Below are positions 9,399 through 20,772 of a stretch of DNA of 59,898 nt, one piece after another. Both the position numbers and the translations under genes were made by a program. The notes below the pieces were generated by a model. That model ran no database searches, had not been told where the DNA came from, and saw only the letters and a program-made list of their open reading frames with translations. How positions within the stretch are numbered: the first letter of the stretch is position 1; each line of letters starts with the position of its first letter. Location: contig CM030934.1 in the NCBI GenBank assembly GCA_018136815.1, forward strand, positions 2,492,172 to 2,552,069. The letters run 5' to 3'. This DNA comes from Isochrysis galbana (lineage: Eukaryota; Haptophyta; Isochrysidales; Isochrysidaceae).

Positions 9399-11846
9399 TC
9401 ATGTTGCGTCGGCGGTGCCGCTCTCGGTGGCATTGGCCACATTCTCGCTCCAGCTGTTCCCTTTCTCGCCTCCTCTGGAGCCGTCATCGGCCACAGCCCC
9501 TCCTAGTCCAGATGCAGCCTGCCCCGCCTCGCATTCAGATGCGGCCTGCCCCGCCTCGCATGCACTAGGCACCGCGCTGCCAATTCCGGTTGTCTCTCTA
9601 GCGGCCGCGCCGGCATCTCCATCTGCTGCGCTCACTGACGTGGGCACACGCATCAGTGTATCTTGGCTGAGTCCTCGCGTGAAAACTCCCGGAGGCAGCG
9701 GGTCCAACTGGATCGCCTCCATCCCAATCCCAATTCCTAGCATATCGTCATACTGCGCTCCCGTTGCGTAGGCCCCTGCGTCGGGTGGGGGTGCGGGGCC
9801 GCCAACAGAGAAGCGGCCACAGGAGCGAAGCTGGTCGCGCATCGGCGACTTGGACACATACGGCGGCGGCTCGAACCCTTCGTCGTGGATGGCACGGAGG
9901 ACATCGCGGTCGCTGTCGGCGCGAAGCGACTCGGCCATCATTCGCGTGGGCTCGAGCGGGCTATAGAGGGGGTTGGCCAGGAGCTGCTCCTTCACTAGTC
10001 TGGCGACAAGCAGCCGGACGGTCGGAATGGGATCCGACGCCAGGGAAACGAGTTCGGGCAGCAGCATGTCGGAGACGATGCGTGTTGGCAGCGCGGCGAC
10101 GAGTGAGGTGCAAATCTGCGCGCAATTGGCGCGCCGATGGCACGAATGCGACGATGCCATGTTGCAGACGGTGCGCAGAAAGCTACCCAGCGCGCCGTCG
10201 GCAGGCAGGGGATCGGGCTCGTCGCGGATCAACAGAGCAATGAGTGTGCCCGCCTTGAGCATGGCCGCGGACCTCACCTGCAGGACGGGCGGGAGTGGAG
10301 GATCGGGCGCTGCGGGTGGGGTAGCGCACGTGGGGTGGGGTGTCGGACGTGTGGGATGGCGTAAGCGCACCTCGGCGACCGGGTCGGTGGACAGGTCGAG
10401 CACGAGCGGCAGGAGCGTCTCTATAGCGGACTCGCGGGGGAAGAGCGGCCCTACGTCGGCGAGCTGCATCGCGAGCGAGTGGCGGAAGCGCCAGTTGTCC
10501 GTCTCGGCGCGCACCTCCGCGATGGCGGAAAGGTATTTTAGACGCACTGCAGGCGAGACCGCCTTAAGGAAGCTCGAGAAGTGCGTGAGCACGCCGACTT
10601 TGACCTCGTCGAGGTCCTTCAGGAAGTAGTCAAAGGTTGGCACGAGCTCCATCTCGGTGAGCTCGGGACCAAGGATCTTGGCCAGCTCGTGCATCGAGAA
10701 GGAGAGCGTGCGGCGGACCTTCCATTGGATATTGGTCGTGAGCGTGCGAAACGCCTCGGCGAGCTCCGGCCAGCGTGGCGCGCCAACCGCCTGGACGACT
10801 GCCGGGAAGTTGAAGGCGCAGTAATAGGAGATGTCGGTGTCGGCGGCGTTGGGATTGGCCGGGTTAGCGAGTTGCGTGAAGAGGAGCAGAAGCTCTGCCG
10901 AGATGGCCTCGGAGGGCAGAGCCGCGAGGAAGGGCCCCATAATCTGACAGGTAGACACCTTGACCCAGCGCGACGAGTCGTTGTAAAGGTCGCGCAGGAG
11001 CGGCACGATCCGGCCGGTCTGCGCGTCGATAGGTGCGGCGGTGGTCACGTCGGCGATACTTTCCACGCATGCCTTGCGCACGCCCCAGATGTCGTCGTGG
11101 CAGAGCGTCTCGAAGACGGGGAGAAGCCGCGAGACGGTCAGCTCTGGCCCGACAGCCAGGCAGAGCGAGCCTATCTTCAGCGCGGCGGCCTTGCGCACGC
11201 GGAAAACGGGATCGTCGGCGAGTGAGATGAGCTCAGGAAGGATGAATTGACAGCACAGCTCGCTGCTCACCACGGGCGCGAGCGAGCCGAGCAGCTGCGT
11301 CGCGACCACTCGGTTGATGTCGGCCTCGTTGTCGTGTGCAAGGCAGAGCACCGACGTGAGTACTGCCGATCCAACGTCGTCAGGCCGCATCAGACCGGCG
11401 AGCCCGATGAGCGACTCGGCAGCGGCATCAAGGACTTGCGTGCTCCCCCCTGATCCCGCGTCTGGCGCCGCGCGCGAGTTGAGCAGCCCGCTCAGCAGAG
11501 GCACTACCCTCTCGACAACCGCCTGATAGGCTGTGAGGCTGCTTCCGTCTGCCAAGGCGACACTGGCCTCCGGCTGCTCTAGGAGCACTCGCGAGAGCGG
11601 CAGCAGCTGCTCTGCGAGTCCCTGCCTGATTGCCAGCTCGGCGTCGCAGGCGAGAGGCTGGAGGAGAGGCAGGAGGTGGAGGAGAGTGGTGTGAGGTCCC
11701 TCGTGCTGAGCACACTCTGCGAGGAGGTGAGTGTGGACCAGCCTCTGGAGGGAGAGAGGGGAAACGAGGCAGCGGGAGAGGCGGTCGAGGAGGGGGAGGG
11801 ACTCGTCGAGCTCGAGGGAGGCCGAGGAGGAGGAGGAATCGAGCAT
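9399..11846 (-). CDS. PPP4R1: PP4 regulatory subunit 1 (PPP4R1-like) HEAT-repeat protein
   Basis: The CDS is 11846-10371 joined to 10277-9399, 784 aa. It starts at MLDSSSSSASLELDES, just inside a pyrimidine-rich leader. The 93 nt intron (10278-10370, donor GTGCGC, acceptor GCAG) is a multiple of three and stop-free; the inserted Pro-rich stretch interrupts a HEAT repeat, so I read it as spliced. Repeats such as DDIWGVRKACVESIAD, DSSRWVKVSTCQIMGPF and NIQWKVRRTLSFSMHELAKI match the diagnostic blocks of PPP4R1, as does FLKDLDEVKVGVLTHF. This is the scaffold and regulatory subunit of Ser/Thr phosphatase PP4; PP2A subunit A is the nearest alternative but fits less well. The last ~150 residues are a disordered Ala/Gly-rich tail. 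The frame stays open upstream only because of the (CT)n tract. Confidence 0.9.
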   Translation of the reverse strand: MLDSSSSSASLELDESLPLLDRLSRCLVSPLSLQRLVHTHLLAECAQHEGPHTTLLHLLPLLQPLACDAELAIRQGLAEQLLPLSRVLLEQPEASVALADGSSLTAYQAVVERVVPLLSGLLNSRAAPDAGSGGSTQVLDAAAESLIGLAGLMRPDDVGSAVLTSVLCLAHDNEADINRVVATQLLGSLAPVVSSELCCQFILPELISLADDPVFRVRKAAALKIGSLCLAVGPELTVSRLLPVFETLCHDDIWGVRKACVESIADVTTAAPIDAQTGRIVPLLRDLYNDSSRWVKVSTCQIMGPFLAALPSEAISAELLLLFTQLANPANPNAADTDISYYCAFNFPAVVQAVGAPRWPELAEAFRTLTTNIQWKVRRTLSFSMHELAKILGPELTEMELVPTFDYFLKDLDEVKVGVLTHFSSFLKAVSPAVRLKYLSAIAEVRAETDNWRFRHSLAMQLADVGPLFPRESAIETLLPLVLDLSTDPVAEVRLRHPTRPTPHPTCATPPAAPDPPLPPVLQVRSAAMLKAGTLIALLIRDEPDPLPADGALGSFLRTVCNMASSHSCHRRANCAQICTSLVAALPTRIVSDMLLPELVSLASDPIPTVRLLVARLVKEQLLANPLYSPLEPTRMMAESLRADSDRDVLRAIHDEGFEPPPYVSKSPMRDQLRSCGRFSVGGPAPPPDAGAYATGAQYDDMLGIGIGMEAIQLDPLPPGVFTRGLSQDTLMRVPTSVSAADGDAGAAARETTGIGSAVPSACEAGQAASECEAGQAASGLGGAVADDGSRGGEKGNSWSENVANATESGTADAT

Positions 11847-12239
11847 AGGGAAGGGGAGGAGGGAGAGAAGAAGGGTGGGGGGGGGGGGGAGGCGGCGCCG
11901 CCCGCGCGGCCCTCCTGGAGAGAGAGAGAGGGAAGAGGGGAGGTGCGAGAGTCGAGTGGCGAGGAGAGAGAGAAGAGAGAAGAGAAGAGAGAAGAGAAGA
12001 GAGAAGAGAAGAGGGAAAGGAGAGGAAGAGAGAGAGGGGGGGAGAGAAGGAAGAGGGGGGAGAGGGGAGGGAGAGAGGGCAGAAAAGGGGAGGAAGGAAG
12101 GGCTCGCTGCTTGGGGGAGAAGATGTGGAGGAAGAGAGAGTAAGGGGGAGAGAGAGAGAAGAGAGGGGAAAGACGGAATGAGTGGGAGAAAGAAGAGAGA
12201 AAAGGAGAGAAAGAAGGGGGGGGGGAAGGGGGACGGAGC

Positions 12240-13400
<1,161 letters not shown>

Positions 13401-13414
13401 CAAAACTGGGCGGG

Positions 13415-15400
13415 CTGCCGGCGTTTTGGTGTTGATCCAGTTGCACTGGGTGGCACACCAAGCACCATATTCACAAATGCCGCCCTTGCAGCTACGCCAA
13501 TCGCCGCAGCCGGCCGCGTGCACCGCGCCGAAATCGGCCACGCCCCCGGCTTCAACGCTACCGTCCCGGTGCCATGATACGCGCGAGTGCCCAACTTTGA
13601 GCCGGTACCGAGCGCGCTGGCGGCGCTTTGGTGTTGATCCAGTTGCACTGGGTGGCACAACAAGCACCATATTCACAAATGCCGCCCTTGCAGCTACGCC
13701 AATCGCCGCAGCCGGCCGCGTGCACCGCGCCGAAATCAACCACGCCCCCGGCTTCAACGCTACCGTCCCGGTGCCATGATACGCGCGAGTGCCCAACTTT
13801 GAGCCGGTACCGAGCGCGCTGGCGGCGCTTTGGTGTTGATCCAGTTGCACTGGGTGGCACACCAAGCACCATATTCACAAATGCCGCCCTTGCAGCTACG
13901 CCAATCGCCGCAGCCGGCCGCGTGCACCGCGCCGAAATCGGCCACGCCCCCGGCTTCAACGCTACCGTCCCGGTGCCGTGATACGCGCGAGTGCCCAACT
14001 TTGAGCCGGCACCGAGCGCGCTGGCGGCGTTTTGGTGTTGATCCAGTTGCACTGGGTGGCACACCAGGCACCATATTCACAAATGCCGCCCTAGCAGCAA
14101 CACCAATCGCCGCCCCCGCCCGCGCGCATCGCGCCATAGTCGGCCGTGTGTGGCGCCGACGACCACGCCAACGTCACCGGGCCGAACGGGCCGAGTGCCC
14201 GACTTTCGACCGCGACCGGGCGCGCTGCCGGCGCTTTCTTGGTCTCCCACTGGGATAGAATGGCTTGCCAGACACCATATCCGAATATGCCGCCCTAGCA
14301 GCCACGCCAATCGCCCCCGCCGCCCGCGCGCATTGCATCATAGTCGGCGGTGCGTGACGCCGATAACTACGCCAACGTTACCTGGCCAAACGGGCCGAGT
14401 GCCCGACTTTCGACCGCGACCGGGCGCGCTGCCGGCGCTTTCTCGGTCTTGCACTGGGATAGATTGGCTCATCAGACACCATATCCGAATATGCCGCCCT
14501 AGCAGCAACACCAATCGCCGCCCCCGCCCGCGCGCATCGCGCCATAGTCGGCCGTGTGTGGCGCCGACGACCACGCCAACGTCACCGGGCCGAACGGGCC
14601 GAGTGCCCGACTTTCGACCGCGACCGGGCGCGCTGCCGGCGCTTTCTTGGTCTCCCACTGGGATAGAATGGCTTGCCAGACACCATATCCGAATATGCCG
14701 CCCTAGCAGCCACGCCAATCGCCCCCGCCGCCCGCGCGCATTGCATCATAGTCGGCGGTGCGTGACGCCGATAACTACGCCAACGTTACCTGGCCAAACG
14801 GCAAACGGGCCGAGTGCCCGACTTTCGACCGCGACCGGGCGCGCTGCCGGCGCTTTCTCGGTCTTGCACTGGGATAGATTGGCTCACCAGGCACCATATC
14901 CGAATATGCCGCCCTAGCAGCCACGCCAATCGCCCCTGCCGCCCGCGCGCATTGCATCATAGTCGGCGGTGCGTGGCGCCGATAACTACGCCAACGTTAC
15001 CTGGCCAAACGGGCCGAGTGCCCGACTTTCGACCGCGACCGGGCGCGCTGCCGACGCTTTCTCGGTCTTGCACTGGGATAGATTGGCTCATCAGACACCA
15101 TATCCGAATATGCCGCCCTAGCAGCAACACCAATCGCCGCCCCCGCCCGCGCGCATCGCGCCATAGTCGGCCGTGTGTGGCGCCGACGACCACGCCAACG
15201 TCACCGGGCCGAACGGGCCGAGTGCCCGACTTTCGACCGCGACCGGGCGCGCTGCCGGCGCCTTCTCGGCCATCCACTAAGATAGAATGACACAACAGGC
15301 ATTACTTGCAAAGATGCCGCCCTAGCAGCCACGCCAATCGCCGCCGCCGGCCGCACACATCGCGTCGAAGTTGGCCCTGCGCAACATCGACAACAAGACC
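13415..15400 (-). repeat. Satellite array, ~200-205 bp unit, about 10 units
   Basis: Units recur every ~202 bp between 13426 and ~14035 (identical words at 13426, 13628, 13830). They continue as a second subfamily at ~205 bp, in which a dimer of ~407 bp repeats (word GGCCGTGTGTGGCGCCGACG at about 14141 and 14548, and again at about 15165). Landmarks in each unit are CACCATAT, ATATGCCGCCCTAGCAG or its variant, and GAGTGCCCGACTTTCG. The unit length is not a multiple of three, so the long ORFs on both strands are by-products. Confidence 0.95.
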
Positions 15401-16258
15401 AAGGGGGCCGAATGGGCCAGAGTGCCCAACTTTCGCACGCGACTGCGCTTGCCGCTGGCGCTCTCTTGCCCCTCAGCTTGCTTAGGGCGATCTAAATCTC
15501 ATCACATGAAATGGTTCCGCCCCAGGAGCCAAATCCATGTACCTAGCGGCCACGGCGCACGCCTTTGCGGTGAAGGCGGAGGTGAGAGGTGAACACGCCA
15601 CACACTAGCTCTCAAAATTTCGGATCAACGGTGGGCGCGAACGCGTGGGGCCGGGCCAGGAGGCTTTGAGGGTTACAAGCAGGCCCTGAACGGGCCGGTC
15701 GCGACCAGCCCGTCGCGCCGCACGGCCACATGAGGAGCTGCACCTCCAGGCGTCCAAGCGAGCGCTTCTCGACGTCAATCGGGCCGTGGCCCTGGGCGTC
15801 GGGCCGGATCGAATCGAGGCATTCCTGCGGTGCGAGGGGCCAGGACGGGTTAGTACGAGTGTGTGCGACCCTCAAGAACCAGCGTGCGACCTACTAGTCA
15901 CCCCCCACCCTGCTCGCGAGAGCTCTGGGCTCTGCATGGCCACCACCTCCAGGCCATTCTTCGGCCGATCGCGGGCGATCGGACGTCGCGGAAGCTCCAC
16001 GTTTCTAATAGTGATGCGCCCCACATTCACCACTCTGATTCCCTCCCGTGAGCGCCCGCCCCAATCTCCCAAAATAGCCCGCCACGCGCGGGGGAAGGGA
16101 GGGGAGTCCCTCACCGACGCCATTGCCCTTCGTGGGGCGGGAGGGGGTCGTTCGGAGTGGGGAGGGAGTTGCCGGGGCAGGTAGGGGGGGACCCTAAGGA
16201 ATCCTTGGACACCCAGGGGAGGTGGGAAATAGTGGTTAAAATGAGTGAGTGACCGGGC

Positions 16259-16342
<84 letters not shown>
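16259..16342. repeat. (TAG)n microsatellite, ~28 units
   Basis: A near-perfect TAG trinucleotide tract, followed by an interrupted TAGCGTAGTAG. Confidence 0.97.
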
Positions 16343-16374
16343 CGTAGTAGTAGCCACGCCCTTTAGGCTTAGGT

Positions 16375-16470
16375 AGAAATATGCAGTTTTTACTACCCAA
16401 ATATGCAAAGAAAATATGCAGAATATATGCAGTTCGTCACCTAAATATGCAAAAAATATGCAAAACATAT
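16375..16470 (+). repeat. Cluster of AAATATGCA words
   Basis: AATATGCA occurs about six times within ~95 bp in otherwise AT-rich sequence. It could be a decayed tandem repeat or a protein-binding cluster; nothing nearby decides between these. Confidence 0.5.
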
Positions 16471-17549
16471 CTTATATGCGTAGGCAATAGCAATTATAGG
16501 CGTAGGCGTGAGACACATGCGAATGTTAAGTGAAAGTGAGGGAGGAGAGAAAGCAGAGAGGGGGGGGGGGGGGGGGGGGGAGAGTGAGGGAGAATGCAAG
16601 TAAGTAGCTAGCACATGAACCCCTTCTTGCTCTTGCTTTTTTTATTCAAGCATCACGCACCTTCTTGCTCTTGCTTGCGCTTGTTGCGATTGAAGCGCAA
16701 CATCAAAGACGCACACACTTGGTCCCCAAGGGACCTGTCCCTCACAGATGCAAACATGAGGGCTAGCAACGAAAACACACGCTCACATGCAGCGGAATTT
16801 GGGCTAAGACAAAGGGCAAACCTAGCTGCTAGAGCCCATGTTGGAAAGCGGCTATGATGAGTAGTAAATAGATACATGTTAGTCGTAGTTGGGAGGTAGC
16901 GAGGACCCCGTAATGGGTGTGGGTCTTAGGCCAGCGTCTTCAGACTTTTTACCTCTACTACGATGGTCGTCGCGCGACGTAATACGAGAACGCTCCTTAG
17001 CCCTTAGCTGTATACTGTATATGCCCTCTTTCACTTATTAAGAATCGGGGATTCATCTCCCAGCCCGCTCCACACCGCCGTTTTCACCGATACCCGAGGA
17101 CCTCAATCATCGCAGTGTGTCGAGCACTTCTGGCGGAAGAGGAGCCGTAAGGAGCGAGGTGTGGTCCGGCTCACTTGTTCATCGGCCGCGAGGCAAATCG
17201 TGTGAGAGGAAGCGTTTGCCGGAGTTGCCTAGAGTGCATCACCCCGAACATGCCGCCATGCACATGCGTGTCGCTCGTGCGGGACAAGGAGGGCCTCTTA
17301 CTCAAGAGGCGTGACACAGCTCGATGCGGTGTTGGAATCCCTCATCCAAAACGAGCAGCGGGCGCAACAAGGCTCCGCGAGAAATCTACTAAACGTGTCT
17401 CACAAACGTTCTCAAATGGGCATGGTGGAAGGGGGCCGAGGGGTCAGCGCCGAGCCCGAGCTCGAATTGGACCGCTTACCCGGCTGGCAGCTCCGTAGGC
17501 CTACGCACAAGGGGCTTCCTGACACGCTGATGTCCGCGCTTTTGTGCGA

Positions 17550-18537
17550 TCAGTCGGACTTGCTCTTGGCGGTCGCTTGCTTCCGCGCACGCAATGCATC
17601 CAGCTGCTCTCGCTGCTTGGACGTGAAGGTCTCGATCTTGCCCTTGACGTCGGCGGCGATTTCCAAGGGGATCGCCTTTGCGCGCGCAGCAGCGTCGTCC
17701 AACTTCCGCTTCACCGCCACCTGAAGACGCCCCGGTGCCGCCTGCGCAACGGGAGAGGCCCGTGTGAGAGGAGCTTGCACGCCGGGCGAGCCTCCCAACA
17801 AACACTAGCACCAAGAGTGCCGGCCAACCAAGCGCTTCATGGGCGGGGCGCACCACAACATCGTCCGCAATCTGCTGCGCCTGAGCCTGGGCGTTGGCAA
17901 CGGCCTCCTCCGCCTTGGTTACTGCCGCGTCCCGTGCTCTTCCTGGCATCGCTTTGAGCTCGTTGACTGCCTCCTGGGCCGTCGAGATGGCAGCTTCTCG
18001 CGCTCGGCCGGGCATGGCCTTGAGCTCGTTGGCGGCCTCCGCTGCCTTAGCGGCAGCGGCGTCGCGTGCTCTGAGCGGCACTGCCTTAATTTGGTCGAGT
18101 ATTGCCTGCGCCTTGGCCGCCGCCGCATCGCACGCGCGCGCAGGCACGGCCTTGAGCTCCTCGACTGCCTCGCTAGCCTTTGCCCTGGCATAGACAGCCA
18201 CTTCACTCGCAGCAGAGGAGAGGGCCCCTCCGATCGCGCCCGAGGCGGAGCTGAAAAAGCCGGTGAGTGCGATAATCACCGGGTTGCCGGGCTCCGCTGC
18301 AGGCCGCATCGGGGAGGGAGCCAAGGGAGGGGAGGGAGAGGGGAGGGGAGGAAGCTCGCCCTCCTCGTTCTGCTGGAGGCTGCCCTGTGGCTGCTGTGCG
18401 AGGCGGGGCGGCGGCGCACGGCGCGGCGGCACACGCAACGCGCCGCCCAGTACATACGCGTGGGCGCACCCGCACGCCAGTGCGCACAGCAGCAGCAGCA
18501 CGCGAGACGGCCGACAGGGAGAGAGGGGGACGCGCAT
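17550..18537 (-). CDS. Secreted or plastid-directed protein with 22-residue amphipathic repeats
   Basis: The CDS is 18537-17812 joined to 17720-17550, about 298 aa. The intron is 17721-17811 (donor GTGCTA, acceptor TCAG); the donor choice is inferred from phase. The N-terminus MRVPLSPCRPSRVLLLLCAL is a signal peptide ending near CAHA-YVLGG, followed by a Pro/Arg-rich stretch that could be a plastid transit segment. The core has four 22-residue repeats of the type NELKAMPGRARDAAVTKAEE. They are Ala-rich with periodic charge and predict long amphipathic helices, as in apolipoprotein- or LEA-like proteins. The C-terminus is a further charged helix ending KQATAKSKSD. I cannot name a family. A (CT)n tract abuts the 5' side. 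Confidence 0.7.
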
Positions 18538-18618
18538 CTCTCTCTCTCTCTCTCTCTCTCTTTCCCTCTCCCTCTCCCTCCCTCCCTCTCTCTCTCCTTT
18601 TCTCTCTCTCTCTCTCTG

Positions 18619-18650
<32 letters not shown>

Positions 18651-18700
18651 CCCCCCCCCCCCCCCTCTCCCTCTCTCTCTCTCCTTCTCCTCCCCCTCCC
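18538..18700. repeat. (CT)n-rich tract with a C-run
   Basis: Alternating CT, CCT and CTTT words with a ~16 C run at about 18650-18665, on the immediate 5' side of the preceding gene. Confidence 0.9.
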
Positions 18701-18776
18701 CCTCCTCGATCATTTGGATAGCGAGGGGATTCGATCCCCCGCAGAGACCCGATGGTTTCTTAACTTCTATCTCTCT

Positions 18777-18779
<3 letters not shown>

Positions 18780-18843
<64 letters not shown>
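18780..18843. repeat. (GA)n microsatellite, ~32 units
   Basis: A near-perfect GA tract on the plus strand, only ~80 bp from the upstream CT tract. The two could pair as an inverted repeat. Confidence 0.97.
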
Positions 18844-18847
<4 letters not shown>

Positions 18848-18978
18848 GAGAGAGAGTTCTTCTTATATGAGAGCGAACTCGCGACGAGAGCAACGACTAC
18901 CCAAACTTCTCGTAAGGTGAACACACAGCGGAATCAGCGAATGCTTTGAGAGTGCGAATGATCTCGAGAGCGCCTCAT

Positions 18979-19201
<223 letters not shown>

Positions 19202-19588
19202 CCCCCCCTCTCTCTCCTTCTCACCACAGAGGGGCCGCGGCGCTCCCCCTTCCCGTAAACCCTCTTCTAAACCATTTTACCCCCCACTACTGGAGGATTC
19301 TCTCCCCTCCGGTCTTGACCCCCCTCCCTCTCCTCTCTCTGTCGCGGAACACCCAATATATTATCTATCCTTTCTGGAGTTTCATCTCTCTCATGCCTCA
19401 CGTGGGCAGCTGCTGGGAGTTGAACGAACCAACGAGGAAGGTTCCTCTTGTCTCCTCTCCCCCGTCTCTCTTCCTCCCCTCTATCCCCTCTCTACTCCTA
19501 GGTTCCTCTTCTCTCCTCTCCCCTCTCTCGCAGCCAACTCCTAGCACCCCTTGATATTTCTTGCCCATGGGGGCCTGGGCCCCCCAAA

Positions 19589-19771
19589 CCTAGATGGGAA
19601 ATACGTATTCACCGTATTTGGCCAGAGGCCAAATACATATGTATTTGGCTGTATTTGAAGCGCGTCCTGGGTTGTAGGCGTCGAATGTATTTGAAATGTA
19701 TTTGGCCGGAGGCCAAATACATATGTATTTGGCTGTATTTGCAGGCCCCAGCACCGTATTTCCCATCTAGG
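19589..19771 (-). mobile_element. 183 bp palindromic MITE, copy 2
   Basis: Same length and same CCTAGATGGGAAATACG termini as the copy at 858-1040, in the opposite orientation. It is flanked by its own, different, perfect 8 bp duplication CCCCCAAA (19581-19588 and 19772-19779). The two different duplications show two independent insertions. Confidence 0.9.
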
Positions 19772-19862
19772 CCCCCAAAGGTACACTTCGCCATGGGCAT
19801 GGGGGGGGGGGAACTTTTGATAGTCTCGCCTCACGCGTGGCACTGGGGTTCGCTTCCGTATG

Positions 19863-20099
19863 TCGCATTCGCGAATCGACACTCGTTAGGCTTCGCTCTT
19901 CTCTTCGTCGTTCGGTATTTATCGTTATAATTCTCTCGTTCTCGTTCTCGGTCAAAAGCTTCGCTTGGATGCATGGGATCGTGGGTTGTGGAGCGCCCTC
20001 TCTCTTTCTCTCGAAAGAGAAGGGAAGTTTCCCTACCTTTCTTCCTCCCAGGCGCCTCGCAGATAGCTTTAATTTGCTATCTCCCCTGCGGTTCTTTAT
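19863..20099 (+). repeat. Dispersed ~235 bp repeat, copy 1
   Basis: It runs from GTCGCATTCGCGAATCGACA to CGGTTCTTTAT and is repeated inverted at 54877-55111. A fragment lies at 1050-1110. Landmarks are a TTTCTCTCGAAAGAGAA palindrome and the GGATGCATGGGATCGTGGG block. It abuts the methyltransferase-like fragment. Confidence 0.85.
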
Positions 20100-20333
20100 G
20101 GCGCTGATGTGGCGACGTGCGATCTGTTCCCGTCTGAGGTCGATTACGTTCCGCACTTCGACGGGGATGCCGATCTCGTCCAAGACCTTGGTTGGGACTT
20201 GATTATCTCGCACCCGCCGTGCACCTATCTCTCGAACGCTGGCTTGAGGTGGATTCATTCCAACCCGCAACGCATGTCCGATACGATTTCTGCCGCGGCT
20301 CAATTTCACCGTCTAGCACAAACCAGGTGCTAA
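20088..20333 (+). pseudogene. Fragment resembling phage-type DNA methyltransferase
   Basis: An ~80-codon frame contains YGADVATCDLFPSE, then HFDGDADLV and WDLIISHPPCTYLSNAGLRW. From memory, the HPPCTYLSNAG block is characteristic of a phage and metagenomic family annotated as putative DNA (C5-cytosine-like) methylase. Only this core is present; it lacks a start and ends at a stop at 20331-20333. Its first codons lie in the dispersed repeat. It may come from a DIRS-like retroelement carrying a methyltransferase, or from a virus. The family call rests on motif recall; loss of function is clear from size. Confidence 0.5.
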
Positions 20334-20594
20334 TCACAAGGATGCTTACGGCGTGTCACGCTTGGTGGCGGCAGACGATGAGACGTCGGAGACGTCCGCT
20401 CCTAAGCAGGGGGGTGGGCAGCTACTAGCCGCCGTCGTCCCTAACTCTCGCTCCACCACGGCATCGGATGGTCAGCCGCCAGCCGTCGCCGCCTCTCGTT
20501 CTCGTACCACTACGGCATCTAGTCTGCAAGTTGACGAACGGTCGTCCAGATTGTCCTCTACGACCAGGGATTCTATCAACCTCTCTTACCTCGA

Positions 20595-20694
20595 NNNNNN
20601 NNNNNNNNNNNNNNNNNNNNNNNNNNNNNNNNNNNNNNNNNNNNNNNNNNNNNNNNNNNNNNNNNNNNNNNNNNNNNNNNNNNNNNNNNNNNNN
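20595..20694. other. Assembly gap (100 N)
   Basis: A run of exactly 100 N, the usual placeholder for a gap of unknown size. The preceding ~250 bp (20340-20594) is an unidentified Ser/Thr-rich frame. Confidence 1.
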
Positions 20695-20772
20695 GTGGTA
20701 GGTGCAGGTTTTTTCGGCTCCCCCCCCCCCCACCCGCCCCCTCCTTTCCCTTTCCCTTCGCTCGCGCAAGCA

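Larger units (their letters stand above)
15401..17549. other. Non-coding region with several simple repeats
   Basis: Contains a trailing satellite-like edge, an unidentified GC-rich block (15600-15900), a (TAG)n run at about 16259-16342, a cluster of AAATATGCA words (16375-16470) and a poly-G run of ~20 (about 16559-16580). No ORF with recognisable features was found. Confidence 0.6.

Noticed and set aside
13415-15400. CRISPR-like array
   Set aside because: Units are ~200 bp, adjacent and without unique spacers; this is eukaryotic satellite DNA.
18705-18770. tRNA T-arm-like sequence GGGGATTCGATCCCC
   Set aside because: Only a four-pair stem with a non-canonical loop; no anticodon or acceptor arm can be built around it.
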